Shown piece after piece: positions 19,440 through 30,730 of a stretch of 64,000 nt of DNA (its first letter is position 1; each line of letters starts with the position of its first letter). The notes under the pieces were generated by a model, which was not told the DNA's origin, ran no database searches, and saw only the letters and a program-made list of their open reading frames with translations. The DNA is from Chrysophaeum taylorii (lineage: Eukaryota; Sar; Pelagophyceae; Pelagomonadales; Pelagomonadaceae): contig JAQMWT010000570.1 in assembly GCA_029834535.1 (NCBI GenBank), positions 82,685-146,684 on the forward strand. The letters run 5' to 3'. Both the position numbers and the translations under genes were made by a program.

Positions 19440-19680
19440 CGGCACAGCTCGTGGCAGGGTTATCCTCATCCGCGCGTGTCCGCATCCGCGTGATACCTGC
19501 ATCTGCTCGTGGCTTGGCTCTCTGCATCCCTGGCGTGTCCGCATCTGCTATACGTAGCCGCGTCTGCAACTCGTATCCGCAGTCCAACCGCACTCGCGGG
19601 ACGTCCGTGCCTGGTGTCTAGCTATGTCTCGGTCTGTCCGCGTCCAAGGCGCATCCGCGCCTGCGACAACTGCAGGGTGT
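19440..19680. repeat. Degenerate short-period repeat, CGCATCCGC/CGCGTCTGC
   Basis: Many variants of C-G-C-R-T-C-Y-G-C are spaced roughly 10-25 nt apart (for example CCGCATCCGCGTG, CCGCATCTGC, CCGCGTCTGC, CGCATCCGCGCCTGC). This looks like a decayed minisatellite. Confidence 0.5.
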
Positions 19681-20609
19681 GGCGTTCTTGCCACAAAATC
19701 ACCCGATTTCGCGACTCATCAAACCGCCCTAGTCCGTGTCCGTTTGTAATCGAGAATCTGTTTGACGCAATAAAAATCTCGAAACCTAGGCCGTGAGCCA
19801 GGAGGGGCAACAGGCAGGAAAGGCTCGAGCGGTGTGGGGCTCGCGGCCCCCGTCTGCGACATGGACTGCCAACAGGCGGCGACGACGAACAAAAAAAGAT
19901 GCTGCAACAATGGCACAGCACAAAGCAGAAGAAAAAGAGCTGCCGAGGAGAAGAAGGCCTCGCAGCCAGGGGCCGGAAGTTGGTATTCGTGCGGGGAGCG
20001 GAGGCGTTGGCCACAACAGTAGGTAAGAGTCGGTGAAAAGAACAGGGGTGGTGTCGTCAAGGGCAGAGCAAGAGGATATCCAAAAGAGGGACGGGGACTA
20101 CGGGCGATCGGATGTTTTTGGCTCCGGACTCATCATCATCGACCTCGGTGCTGTACTCGGGATTTTCATTCTCACCAGTGGTGTTTGGTGTGTCATTGAA
20201 CAGCTCCCAAGGCCTGTCGTAGTCGATGCCTCCGTCGAGTTTCTTTCAGATAGGGATTTTGTGCTTGATGATCACGAAGGCCTCGAGAAATTTGTGCCTG
20301 CGGCGAGAGCGACGCGGCGTCTTGATCAGCTTCGACGAAAATCTGCTCCTCGCGAGCTTCGGTGATCTGTGTGCAGCCCTTGCTCTCAAACAGCATGTTC
20401 TCGGTCGCGGATCGCCGAATTTCGCATACGTATTTGTCTTATCAAGACGCTTGCGGCAAGTTTCCATCGTCGCCAACGATGAACTTCTGGCACGTATCCT
20501 TATTACTTTCTCGACTGAAACTTGGCCAGGTCGATTCGACCGTCGTGTTTCTGCCGTGTAGGGACTGGCTCATCTGCTGATTAGTCACTGTCTGTAAGCG
20601 CTATCGCCC

Positions 20610-20860
20610 GTATTCGAGCATTGCAGACGCTATGGCTCCCAAACCCCAAAGGACCGCTGGCGTCTGCGTGTGTTCGGTGTCTGCATCCGCGAAGTCTCTA
20701 CATCCGCTGGCTTTCCGCGTCTGCTGACTATCCACATCCGCTGGATCCGCTTGTTGTCAGCATCCTCGGCGCACCCGCATCCGAAGGTTCCTCATGGATA
20801 CTCGCGGTGACGGTCCAAATCTGCGGGTCGGATGTGGCCAGCATCCGCGTTCGTGCGCTT
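20610..20860. repeat. Second patch of the same degenerate repeat
   Basis: The patch contains GCGTCTGCG, TGCATCCGCG, ACATCCGCTGG, CGCGTCTGC, CACATCCGCTGG, CGCATCCG and AGCATCCGCG. It shares its motif with 19440-19680, about 1 kb away, so the two patches may come from one array split by later sequence. Confidence 0.5.
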
Positions 20861-21448
20861 CCTTAGTTGATCTGTTCCATTCGACCGAGGGACACGCCGA
20901 ACACGGTATGAGCGATACCATTCACAGCCCTCTTTGAGCAAGCAAGCCTCTCGCCGGTTCGTTTGGCGCGAAGTCGCGCGGCTCCTCCACCTATGGCTGC
21001 GGGGTCGTTGCTTTCCTCTCCCTGCTCGTCCCGAGCGCTCTGCCTTTGATCATGAGTTCGACGCATACGAGTTGTCTAATTTTGCGCGGCCTTTTGGTTC
21101 CGGGCATGGCGGATTGTCGGGTCATCCTCGTTGACACCGGCCGTGCGTTTTCAACGTAGATCCAACTTGCTGCCTGACACTTTTCGGCACGGCGCTTCAT
21201 TCTGTGCTGTTTAGAGGTGTTGCACGAAGATTGTGTCCGTGGGGTGGATTGCTGGAGTGGTGCTCTGGGGCTTGCCGGTGGGATGTGGATCGGGCTGTTT
21301 CTACGGTTGGCTGGGATGGTCTGTCTGAAGGATCACGCGTGGGGGAGGATGGATACGTGTGGCTCAGCTGCGACTGCTACGCCGCCATTGGAGCTGGCGG
21401 CCGTGCGTTCATTTCCGGCGGGGGGGGCGTCAAATAATGATGTGTTGG

Positions 21449-23845
21449 TCAACTGGCCTCGTTACGGGGAAAGCCGCGACTCGACTCGGATGAGTCCGCG
21501 GATATGTTGGCGGGACTTGTTTCTGAGTCGCTCGTCAGAGTCCGTCGTCGTCGCGGCAACATCACGGAGATACCCCGTTTCAGGGCGTCGACCGTACCGG
21601 ACTTGCGCATTTTGGGGACCATCTGACTGGGACTAACGGCGCGCGTCGGCGATTTGATGGCGGCGGGAAGCTCGTTTTCGAACGCAATTTCTCTCTCAGG
21701 GGATTCGCTCCATTTCGAGAGGCTTCGCGTTGGCTTCGGGCGTTGCTTGTTGTTGTTCTTGATGCGATTGTCAATGAAAGTGTCAACTTGGAACTCGGTG
21801 AACCGGTGCGTCTGGGCGAAGGACGGCGAGACAGACGCCATATCCCACGCGCTTGCGATCGTCTTTCGGACGACCGCTAAATTAGTCAGGTTCTTCAAAG
21901 CCCCCGCCGCAGCGCAGCGAGCGTCGTACTTGCCCGTGTCGACGAGCGCGCAGAGTGGTGCGATTGCGCCGGCCTTGACAATGGTGCCCTGGTGCTCCTC
22001 GTCTAGAGCGAGATTCAAAATCAACGCGGCGGCCGCGTGTCGGCCTGCCTCGGTGCCGTGGCTTACGATGTTGACGAGAGGTGGGAAAGCGTTGGCGCGG
22101 ATGATGAGTTCGCGCGCATAGGCGTCCGCCGAGAGCCGACACAGACAGATCACGGCGACTTCCTGCCCCGCCGCCGTCTTGGCGCGGCGAAGGAAGGCGC
22201 ACAAGGACGTAAGGCCGGCTTCGATGATGAGCATCTCGTTGTTGATGTTCTCGCGGGCGAGCGTCGCGAGAGCGAGCACGGCCGAAGCCTTAAGCGACTC
22301 GGCACCGTGAGACCGGACGAGCGCCATGAGAGTCTTGATACCTCCGTGGCGCGCGACGGCGACCTTGCCTGGCGTCTCGAGGGCGAGTTGCTGTACGGCG
22401 GCGGCCGCCGCCGTCAGGAGGCGGGCACCCGTCGGCCGGAGGTGGCGATCAGTGAGGATCCCAACAAGGACGGGCACGAGATTTGTGTCAGTCGCGAACG
22501 TGTGGCGCCTTTGGGGACTGTTGATCATCAAATTGCAGAGCAGGCGAACAGTCGATTCTTTGATCGGTAAGGGCGTCGTATTCTCGTCGAGGATCAGAAC
22601 GAGGCCATCAAAGTCCAAATCGTGCTCTAGCTCGCGCTTGTTGTCCTCGTCGAGTACAAGATTTGCGAGTGCGCCGGCAATGGCTTCGTAGGTGGACCAC
22701 GAAATGATCCGACCATTTATTCGGCCGAGAATGGCGCCGAGCTTTCTCACACATCCTGCCTCGCGAATCTTCTCGCGATTCTGATCGTTCTCGAAACTCA
22801 AGTTCCACAGGCACCGCGCAGCGGCGCCACAAGCCGCGTCACGGTACGAAAACTCCTCGTTCTCCTCTGCTTCCTCGTCGAACGGAGTTATATCGAGCAA
22901 CGCGCACAGAGGTTTAAGGGCACCGACTTGGACAACGGCCGCGCGAAACGAAGCGCTCGCCGACGCGAGGTCTCGCAACACGAGCGCCGCGTCTGCCTGG
23001 GCTCTCGTCGTGCCGTCTTTTACTTCGTTGACAAGTGCCTCCAATCCGTTCTTGTAGTTTCCGATGATCTCGAGGTTCGCGCGGATCTTCGTCCAGGTCG
23101 AGATGCTCACGAGCGCGGCCACGGCTGCCTCCTTGACTAACTCGGCCGCAGTCTGGTCCGTCAACATTTTCATCAGCGCGTGGACACATGCCCCGCTGAC
23201 CATGCGCGCCAGCTCCAATCTGTCGATCATATCCGCGACCTTTCTAGCCTCGCGTATTTTGGCGTCGTCAGAGTCTGCCGTCAACAAAATCTGCAAACTC
23301 TCGAGGAGTGCGAGCTCGAACTCGATCCGCTCCTCGATCTGCCGCAGTTCTCGCTTGTAGGTCTGCGCGTAGACGTTCGCGTGGACAGGCTTCTCGCACG
23401 CGCGGAAAATGCGGTTGACGTCGTCCACAGATTCCCGCAGCGTCTCGACCAGAGACTCGTCGGCTCCCACGAGCTCTTCGTCCGCGGAGCAGAGCGAGCG
23501 CACGCGCTCGTTCAGCTCGTTTATCACTTTCGAGGTCCGCCGACAGCTCGATCTTAGGACGCGAGGCTGGACCTCCATCGTGATGTGTATGGCCCCTTTC
23601 AAGCTCTCGATCGAACTGGCCCTCCGGTCGCGCGGACCCTGCGGTGTAGCGGCCTCGGAGCCCTCCTCAACCTTGGCGTCAGCAAACGACACTGTTTTTG
23701 CTCGAGTGCCAACGGGTGTCTGCTGACAACCGGGGTTCCTCGCCGGTGTGATGAGTCCAGCCTCGTCGCTCTCAGGCTCTTCGTTCTCCCCATCCTCCTC
23801 GTGGGTCGACTGCGAGAGTCTCACGATCAGCGGCTGCAATGCCAT
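21449..23845 (-). CDS. Armadillo-repeat protein
   Basis: This is an intact 798-residue frame with an ATG start. A disordered acidic N-terminus (1-110) is followed by helices and then about ten armadillo repeats (roughly 190-690). The repeats carry the family rhythm of G-x-L-x-x-L followed by Ala-rich helices. Clear examples are AGCVRKLGAILGRING, GGIKTLMALVRSHG, NAFPPLVNIVSHGTEAG and AGAIAPLCALVDTGKYD. The C-terminus (700-798) is basic and Ser-rich and likely unstructured. Armadillo solenoids bind other proteins, in roles from beta-catenin-like scaffolds to importin adaptors and plant ARM/U-box ligases. No U-box, F-box or importin-binding segment is visible, so the partner is unknown. Confidence 0.82.
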   Translation of the reverse strand: MALQPLIVRLSQSTHEEDGENEEPESDEAGLITPARNPGCQQTPVGTRAKTVSFADAKVEEGSEAATPQGPRDRRASSIESLKGAIHITMEVQPRVLRSSCRRTSKVINELNERVRSLCSADEELVGADESLVETLRESVDDVNRIFRACEKPVHANVYAQTYKRELRQIEERIEFELALLESLQILLTADSDDAKIREARKVADMIDRLELARMVSGACVHALMKMLTDQTAAELVKEAAVAALVSISTWTKIRANLEIIGNYKNGLEALVNEVKDGTTRAQADAALVLRDLASASASFRAAVVQVGALKPLCALLDITPFDEEAEENEEFSYRDAACGAAARCLWNLSFENDQNREKIREAGCVRKLGAILGRINGRIISWSTYEAIAGALANLVLDEDNKRELEHDLDFDGLVLILDENTTPLPIKESTVRLLCNLMINSPQRRHTFATDTNLVPVLVGILTDRHLRPTGARLLTAAAAAVQQLALETPGKVAVARHGGIKTLMALVRSHGAESLKASAVLALATLARENINNEMLIIEAGLTSLCAFLRRAKTAAGQEVAVICLCRLSADAYARELIIRANAFPPLVNIVSHGTEAGRHAAAALILNLALDEEHQGTIVKAGAIAPLCALVDTGKYDARCAAAGALKNLTNLAVVRKTIASAWDMASVSPSFAQTHRFTEFQVDTFIDNRIKNNNKQRPKPTRSLSKWSESPEREIAFENELPAAIKSPTRAVSPSQMVPKMRKSGTVDALKRGISVMLPRRRRTLTSDSETSPANISADSSESSRGFPRNEAS

Positions 23846-24169
23846 ATTTTGCCGTTGCCACGAACTCCTTGAAGTGAAGCTTAACCTTGACGATTAGCGG
23901 CGCCACTGGTGGCGCGTACACCAACCTTGAGATGGTCTCAAGGCCGTGGGGTATCGTTGGCGCGCCGCCGGAGACGCTCAGAGCGCTGGGATTCCGTTCG
24001 CCCGAGATCTTCTCGGATCGGTAGATGGCTGACACGACGATCTGGGCGTCACGTGCTACGAGCCACGCGCATCCGTTATTTCGTGGTTCGCGTTGTCCTA
24101 GGGGGCGCGCATCGACCAGCCCTCGCACGGCCGGCTCCAGCACTTCTGCGCGGCGCAATCGGCGGTTCT
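23846..24169. other. Upstream region of the armadillo gene, no gene seen
   Basis: GC-rich, with no recognisable frame. It probably contains the promoter of the minus-strand armadillo gene. Confidence 0.4.
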
Positions 24170-25000
24170 CAGGATATGCGGATTCTGCTCAATCACCGAG
24201 GAAGAGCGTTCGTCGATCTTCGACGTCCGGACATCGATGCGGCCGTTGTGACGCTCCGGGTGGCCGTCGAGGGCGTCGTGCCGATGGTTGCGGTGAAACG
24301 GCCGGCAACCAGAATCTCGGCCAGCCCGAGCCTTACGTTGATACGGTGCTCCACATCGCTGCGCGGAATGGCCGACGAAAGGTCGCGCTGATGTTGACCC
24401 GCCATGGCGCCGATGTTGACGGCTACAACATTCGCTGCTTTGCCTACGCGTCCACAACGAGCAGCAGCGTAGAGTGGCCTTTCTCGCGCACCACGGCGTC
24501 GATTTCCTCGAACAGGCGATCCTCGACGCGAGCGGCAGCCACACCAACAGAAGCTTTGTTGCAAACAAAGCGGCGCGCCGCGCAGCCTCCGTGGCGTGCG
24601 TGGTGGACGCAGATGTCAGCCAGCACATATGGCCGGGCTCGCTGGCAGCGAGCTGTCGTCGCCCTGGACGCGTGGCTGTAGCTAGCGCGCGATTTCGTTT
24701 GCAGAATCTCGACGAGCCGTGGGTCGAGCGGCATAGGAGGTGCGGGCGATGCTCCAAGCCGCCGCCGAGGCTTTGGAAGAGGACGCGAAAAACCATGAGT
24801 GTCGCAAGGCGCTGCTGGAGGTGGACATGCCTGGCCACTTCGCGGCACTCTACGGCATCGCCGGTTTGGACAATCGCGTCGTTTCGTCGGCGGATCGCGC
24901 TGAACGTCGACGACGCGCACCCGCACGTGTTGGAGTCGTATTCGGCTGCCGCGTGCGAGGACGCCGCATATCGCTTCGGCGGCCGAACCTACGTCTAACC
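24170..25000 (+). pseudogene. Decayed ankyrin-repeat-like gene
   Basis: One good ankyrin repeat can be read at about 24340-24435 (DTVLHIAARNGRRKVALML, then HGADVDGYN). Protein-like stretches follow in shifted frames (AHHGVDFLEQAIL near 24490; AMLQAAAEALEEDAKN near 24746; ADRIALNVDDAHPHVLESY-like text near 24890). The frame changes at least twice with no clear splice signals. I infer a dead ankyrin gene. The extent and the identity of the later parts are uncertain. Confidence 0.35.
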
Positions 25001-27273
25001 CGAAGTGGGCGAGTCGTGACCGCTCTATAGTTGTTTGTACGGAGCGCGTCGACGAGCACCGTTCGAGGCTGTCGCCGCGAGGCTGTCGCCGCGATTCGAA
25101 CACATCGATTCGCTTCGGACAATCGGTCGTTGGGATGCTCGCGCGGGGCGGTGGAAGAGGATACGGCGGACTCCAAGCGGACAAATCTGTCTACGCGAAG
25201 TGGTATCAGAGCCGAGAGACTGACGAGCCCGAGCACACACGCTATGGTACCAATCGCGCCATATGGTTGTCGGGGAGGGCATGTACCTCATCGGTGGTAC
25301 GCTGCCCTTCACTACCTCATCGTGACGTAGTAGGATCGCGATATCCTTGTTTACTATGATGGTGCAAGTCGGCGTGGTCCAAGATCGCCGCGCCAACCAA
25401 CGAGTGCCCACCCCGCCGCTTGGAATCTGACATGCGGTCGATCAGCATCGCGACACGATTGGCGACGAAAACTGATCGGAATGCGATGACTCTTCTGTCA
25501 GTCGTCGAACGTCAGAAAGAAGACGTGGGTTCGTCAGCTCCAAGTCAATGGTTGCGCCGTCGGCCCTCTCTCCTTGCGAGCTTCAGGACGGCGACGTCGC
25601 GCTGTGGGGAAGCTACGCAGAACACGCCGGCCTCGGCGATAAGAGCGAAGTGGACGTCAATAATTCGCGGGGCCTTACTGGCACAACGCGTGCGCGCTAT
25701 TGCGACTCGCGGACGCATCAATGGCTGTGGCTCGAGCCAATGGGTGACATGCTGCCGCTCGTAGCAAAGGCCGTCGCCTATTGTATGCACCTTGCTTGTT
25801 CGTCCTCTGTGTTGTTGGCCTCACTTTTGTCGACGGCGAGACGTATGTCGGTGTCGCCCCCGAGACCCTGCGAGAGCCGCGTCCATCTCGATAACGTCTC
25901 CTCAAGTGGCGACTGGCGGGCATTGCTAGTGTCGCTGGACCATCTCTTGCAACGCGGCGCTCGTCGATAAAGGGCATTTTGTCGATACGCAAATCAATTT
26001 CGCATTCATTTCAAAAAGACTGTTGGTGGGGGCATAAATCAATCAAGACGTCTTCTCCGGGAAAGCGCCGGCTTGCCAACCGTGCCGCGCCTCGAGGTCC
26101 GAATCATGTGATATGAGCGAGACGAACGCGGAGAAAAAACAGGGGTCTGGACATGGCGTAGGGCTGTGCTCGGATGAAGCTCGCAAGACGCTCGGTGAGC
26201 GCGCCATGGAGTGTCCGCGTGTCAATCAACGCGCTGGCCCGTTGTTCGAGCCACCCATTGAAGGTGGCGTTGCGAGCCGCGCCGGCAAGTTCAAGTGTCT
26301 CAATTTCGCGACCCAATTCAAGGCCCGCGAGCAGCCGCGGCTGGAGTGCCGGCGGTGAAGCGCTCAGACTCGACCTCGGGTCTCTTACGAAGCGTCTTGG
26401 TCTCCGCATCATCTTTCGCACGTTTCGACCAGGCGCGTGGGCGCGTCGCTCTTGAGGCATATGCGCATCTCCCGCTTTATTTTATATGTCGGCGCGTTGG
26501 AAGTTACCACCACCAAAGTCTGCCTCTCGACAAGAGGGGCGAGTTATGTCACTAGTGGGAGTCTTCACCTCGCTACGTAGAGTGACGGTCGCGATCCTCC
26601 TCCTCGAGAGTGTCACCAGTCGGCGCGTACTTGTTGAACAACGTGAATGAATATCATTGCTTGTCTCGTTTACGACGGGGATCCCGACACCGAGAGCGGA
26701 AATCCTCCTGCCGCCGGGATAGTCTCGATTCTGAAAGTCCTCGGGGAGCTATAACTAAGTCCAAATGGGCCTTCTTCGACCCGCCTTGATCTCGCGCGTG
26801 GAGGTGTCCCTCGTCGTCGTCGTCGGTAGTAACTAACCCCTATCTCTAGTATGTTGTCCAAGGCGGTGCAGCCACCGCCCACCTCCGGCAACGGCATTAC
26901 GCACAGGCGCACTTCAGGGAGCGCCAAGACGACGCTTACAGAAACGCCGCCAACGGCCCCTACGTCTCGTCTCTCGGGCGCCGGGTCCCTGGCGGCGCCC
27001 GGACGGTTAGGCTAGCGCCTTGCCGTCCCTCCTTACACCCCCCACTCTCATTTCAGCTTTGACGCTCTCACCGCTAATAAGCTGCTGCTGCTTCGATCAA
27101 CGTACGTCGTCGCTCAGCTTTGAGTTTACTCCTAAACCCCTGTCTCTTTTTCGGCACCCCTTCTTGAGAGGTAGGACCTAGGAAAATTGAAACCCTTGTA
27201 GTTTTATTGCTGGCAAAATGGTCGTCGTCGGCGCGAAGGGTCCGTAGTAGGTGTGAAAGAAAAGGTGGGCGCG
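25001..27273. other. 2.3-kb stretch without a recognised gene
   Basis: Short frames occur on both strands but none shows a domain. A minus-strand stretch at about 26330-26120 (LELAGAARNATFNGWLEQRA) looks protein-like and may be a gene remnant. The last 200 bp before 27274 are pyrimidine-rich and are presumably the VPS15 promoter. Confidence 0.4.
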
Positions 27274-28755
27274 ATGGGAAACGCCGTCCCTCGGCACGCG
27301 TCGGCGCCCGCGCAGCAAGCGTACATCGACAAGCCCGAAAAGTTTTTGACGGAGGACATGCGGGCGATGATGGTCCAAGCGCGGATCGGGAACGGTCGGT
27401 TTCTCAAGTCGTACCGGTGCAAGGAGGAGGGTCGGTCGATGCTGGTGAAGGTGTATGTCAAGCAGGACGGGGATGAGGACCTCGAGGTATGGAAGCGCGG
27501 GATCGAGCGCATCGGGTGGGCGCTGCGGGGTCGCGAATGCCCGAACGTTCAGCCGTTTCTCCGGTCTTTCGCTGGACGTCGGCCGGCGACGCGGGGCGTG
27601 ACGGGGGCCGCGTACTGCATCCGGCAGCACTTTTGGTCGAATTTGCACGACCGGCTGGGGACGCGGCCCTTTTTGAGTTTGGTGGAGAAGCGGTGGGTCG
27701 TCTACCAGCTGCTGTCGGCCGTCGAGCAGTGTCACTCCCGGGGCGTGTGTCACGGCGATATCACTTGCGAGAACGTGACGGTGACGTCGTGGACGTGGAT
27801 CACGCTGGTGGACTTCGCGTCGTACAAGCCGACGTACCTCGCCGACGACGGACCCGAGTTCGACTACTACTTTTGCGCGGGGTCGCGGCCGCGGTGCTAC
27901 GTCGCGCCCGAAAGATTCTGTTTGGCCGCCGAGGCTCCCGCGCCGGCGCCCGAGCGGCGGTCCGCGTCACGGACCGCGCCGCTGCACCCGGCGATGGACG
28001 TCTTCTCGCTGGGGTGCGTGATCGCCGAGATTTTCCGGGGCGGCTCGCCGACGCTTGACCTCGCGACGCTCATGCGCTTGATGCGCGATCCGGCTACGGA
28101 AGCTTTCGACGTCAACGCGCGCCTCGAGGGCGAGCTCGGGGAGGTCGTGAGCGCGATGCTGTCGCGGGACCCGGAGAAGCGCGGCGAGGCGGCCGCCCAC
28201 AAGCGTCGCCTCGAGGAGAAGGGCGTTCTGCCCGCGGAGTTCTCGAGCTTTGTCTCGGACTTTTTCGCGAAGATCTTGCTCGACGCTCGCGCGCCCGACG
28301 ATCGCGTCGCCCTCGTCTGCGCCAACTACGGCCGAGCGATGCGCGAGATGGCCGGGGTCGACGACGCCGACGGCGCCGACTTTTTTCTCCACGCCTTTGG
28401 TGGTGGTGGTTGTTCTACTTTCGACGCCGGCGGGCGCGACAGATTTGGGGAGGCGGCGCCGAGGCCAGAACCTCGCGACGAAAGCGAGGCCGCGGTGGTT
28501 CGACGCAAGCGAAGTCTCGCGGACCTGCTTGCCTCCTTCTCCGAGCGCGGCGCGAGGCTCGCCGAGGAGCTCCCCGCGGGGGACGAGGAGGACCCGCTCC
28601 TCGAGGAGCTCGCGGACGGGTGCGATGACGACGTCGACGGGCTCATGCACATCTCGACCGAGGAGCTCATCGAGCGGACCGAGAAGCTGCTGGCCGCCTT
28701 CGATGGCGAACAAGGCGGGAAATCTAAATTACTAGGAGCAGCGGCGGCGGCGGCG

Positions 28756-28787
<32 letters not shown>

Positions 28788-30690
28788 TAAACAGCAGCAG
28801 CAGCAGCAGCGGAAAAAAGCCGGCAAGCCGACCGAGACGACGGCGCCGGCGGCCGAGACGACGACTGCCGCCCGCGAGCCGCGCGGGTCGCTCATCTTGC
28901 TCGCGCAGCTCGTGTGCGTGACGATGCGACACGCGCGGTGGCCGCGGACCAAGCTGGTCGCGATCGCCCTCGTGCTGCGGTTCGGACTGTTCCTCGACGA
29001 CGAGGCCCGGCTCCAGCGGCTCGTGCCACACGTCGTCTCGCTGCTCGACGACGCGAGCGCGGCCGTGCGCGCGGCCGCGTGTCGGGCGCTCGCGTACTGC
29101 GCGAGCCGGGTCGAGAGCTTCGCGGCCTCGGACGCGGCGCTCTTTCCAAAGTACATATTCCCCTCCCTCGCCGGGGTCGTGACCGACTCGGAGGAGGCCG
29201 TCGTCGTCGCCTTCGCCGAGTCGGTCGCGACTTTGGCCGAGTCGGCGCGACGCTTCCTCGAGATTTCCCACGAACTGACCGAGGCGACGTCGACCGACGA
29301 CCGCGAGGAAGACGCCTTTGTCGAGGACGCGGCGTCGTCGTCAGACGAGGTGGTGGAAGAGGAGGACAAGCCGCGGCCGCGGCGCGAGGCGTACGAGCGC
29401 GCTTTAATCGAGCTGCGGCAGCACGTGAGGCGGTGGGTCGTCGGCCTCCTGAGCGAAGCCTCGGCCATGGCCAAGCACGCGCTCCTCTGCGACCTCCCGC
29501 GGCTCTGCGTGTTCTTTGGGCGCGAGCAGACCCAGGACGTCCTGATGCCCCACCTCATCACCTTCCTCAACGACTCGGACTGGTCGCTGCGGGACGCCTT
29601 CTGCGCGCACGCGGCGGCCGTCGGCGCTTTCTTAGGCCGCGACGCCGCCGAAGGTCTCGTGAGTCCGTGCGTCGGCCAGGCCCTCGTCGACACCGAGCCC
29701 CTCGTGATTTCCCGCGCCCTCCGGAGCCTCGCCTCCCTCGTCGATCTCGGCCTCCTCGGCCGCGCGGCGACGCTCGACTTCGCCTTCGCGCAACCCGCGA
29801 GCGCCGCCCCTCTCCTCCTCCACCCGTGCCGGTCGGTGCGCTCCTCGGCCGCGGCCTACCTCGCCGCCGCCTGCAGGAGCCTCGGCACCCCCGCCGACGC
29901 ATCGGCCCTCCTCGTCGAGCCCGCCCTCCTCGGCGATGCGAAAAGCTTGCTCGCCACACCCCTCGCCGTGCCCCGGTCCGCCCGATCGAGCGACGGGACC
30001 ACCAGCCCGCTCGAGCGCCTCTTCGAGCTCGAGGCCGCCGCTTCTTCCGAGGACACCACGTCGCCCATCGCCCAGGCCATCCTCGAAGCCGTCCGCGACC
30101 CCGTCGACGCCGCGACCTACCGGGCCGCGCTCCGGGGCGCCCCCCTCGACAATAACGACGAACGCGACGACGAGTCTCTCCGCCTCGTGTCGGACTACCT
30201 GGGTCACGCGTCGCGGCACTTTTTGCAGCACCGCGGCCAGTCGCGGCGCTTTTTCCAGGAGGCGAGGCACCGCCGCCTCGACGACAACCGCGCCGTCGGC
30301 GGCCTCGCGCCGAAACCGTACCTCGCGCACTCGCAGGCCCTCCTCGTGCCCGACCAGAAGTTTGTTTCGTTGCTCAAGGCGGCGCGACGCCAGCGAGAGG
30401 ACGACGTCGTCTACGAGGACGAGGAGGGAACCCTCGCCTTTGACGACGACGACGCCCTCCGCGCGCGCTTCGGCGTCCTGGACGGCGACAGCGTCGACGC
30501 CCGCTCGGCCGTCTCGTGGGACGCCGACGACTTCTTTTCGGCGGCCGACGACCCGCAGCAGCAGCAGCAGCAGAGGCCCCAGACGCCCGGCGCCGCCTCC
30601 GCCTCGGCCTCGTCTGGCGCCAAGGACGCCGCGGCTTCTTCGGCCACTAGAAAGTCGTCCGCGGCGGCGGCGGCGGCGGCCGCGGCCGCG

Positions 30691-30730
<40 letters not shown>

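Larger units (their letters stand above)
18090..21448. other. 3.3-kb stretch without a convincing gene
   Basis: No frame on either strand shows a recognisable domain. Features are a C run near 18390-18400, poly-A and poly-T tracts, and two patches of degenerate GCATCCGC-type repeats (listed separately). A coding-like but frame-broken patch occurs on the minus strand at about 20400-20100; I could not identify it. Confidence 0.45.

Noticed and set aside
20033-20580. A Ty1-copia-like fragment on the minus strand
   Set aside because: A few peptide-like stretches occur, but the frames break and no integrase or RT motif could be confirmed.
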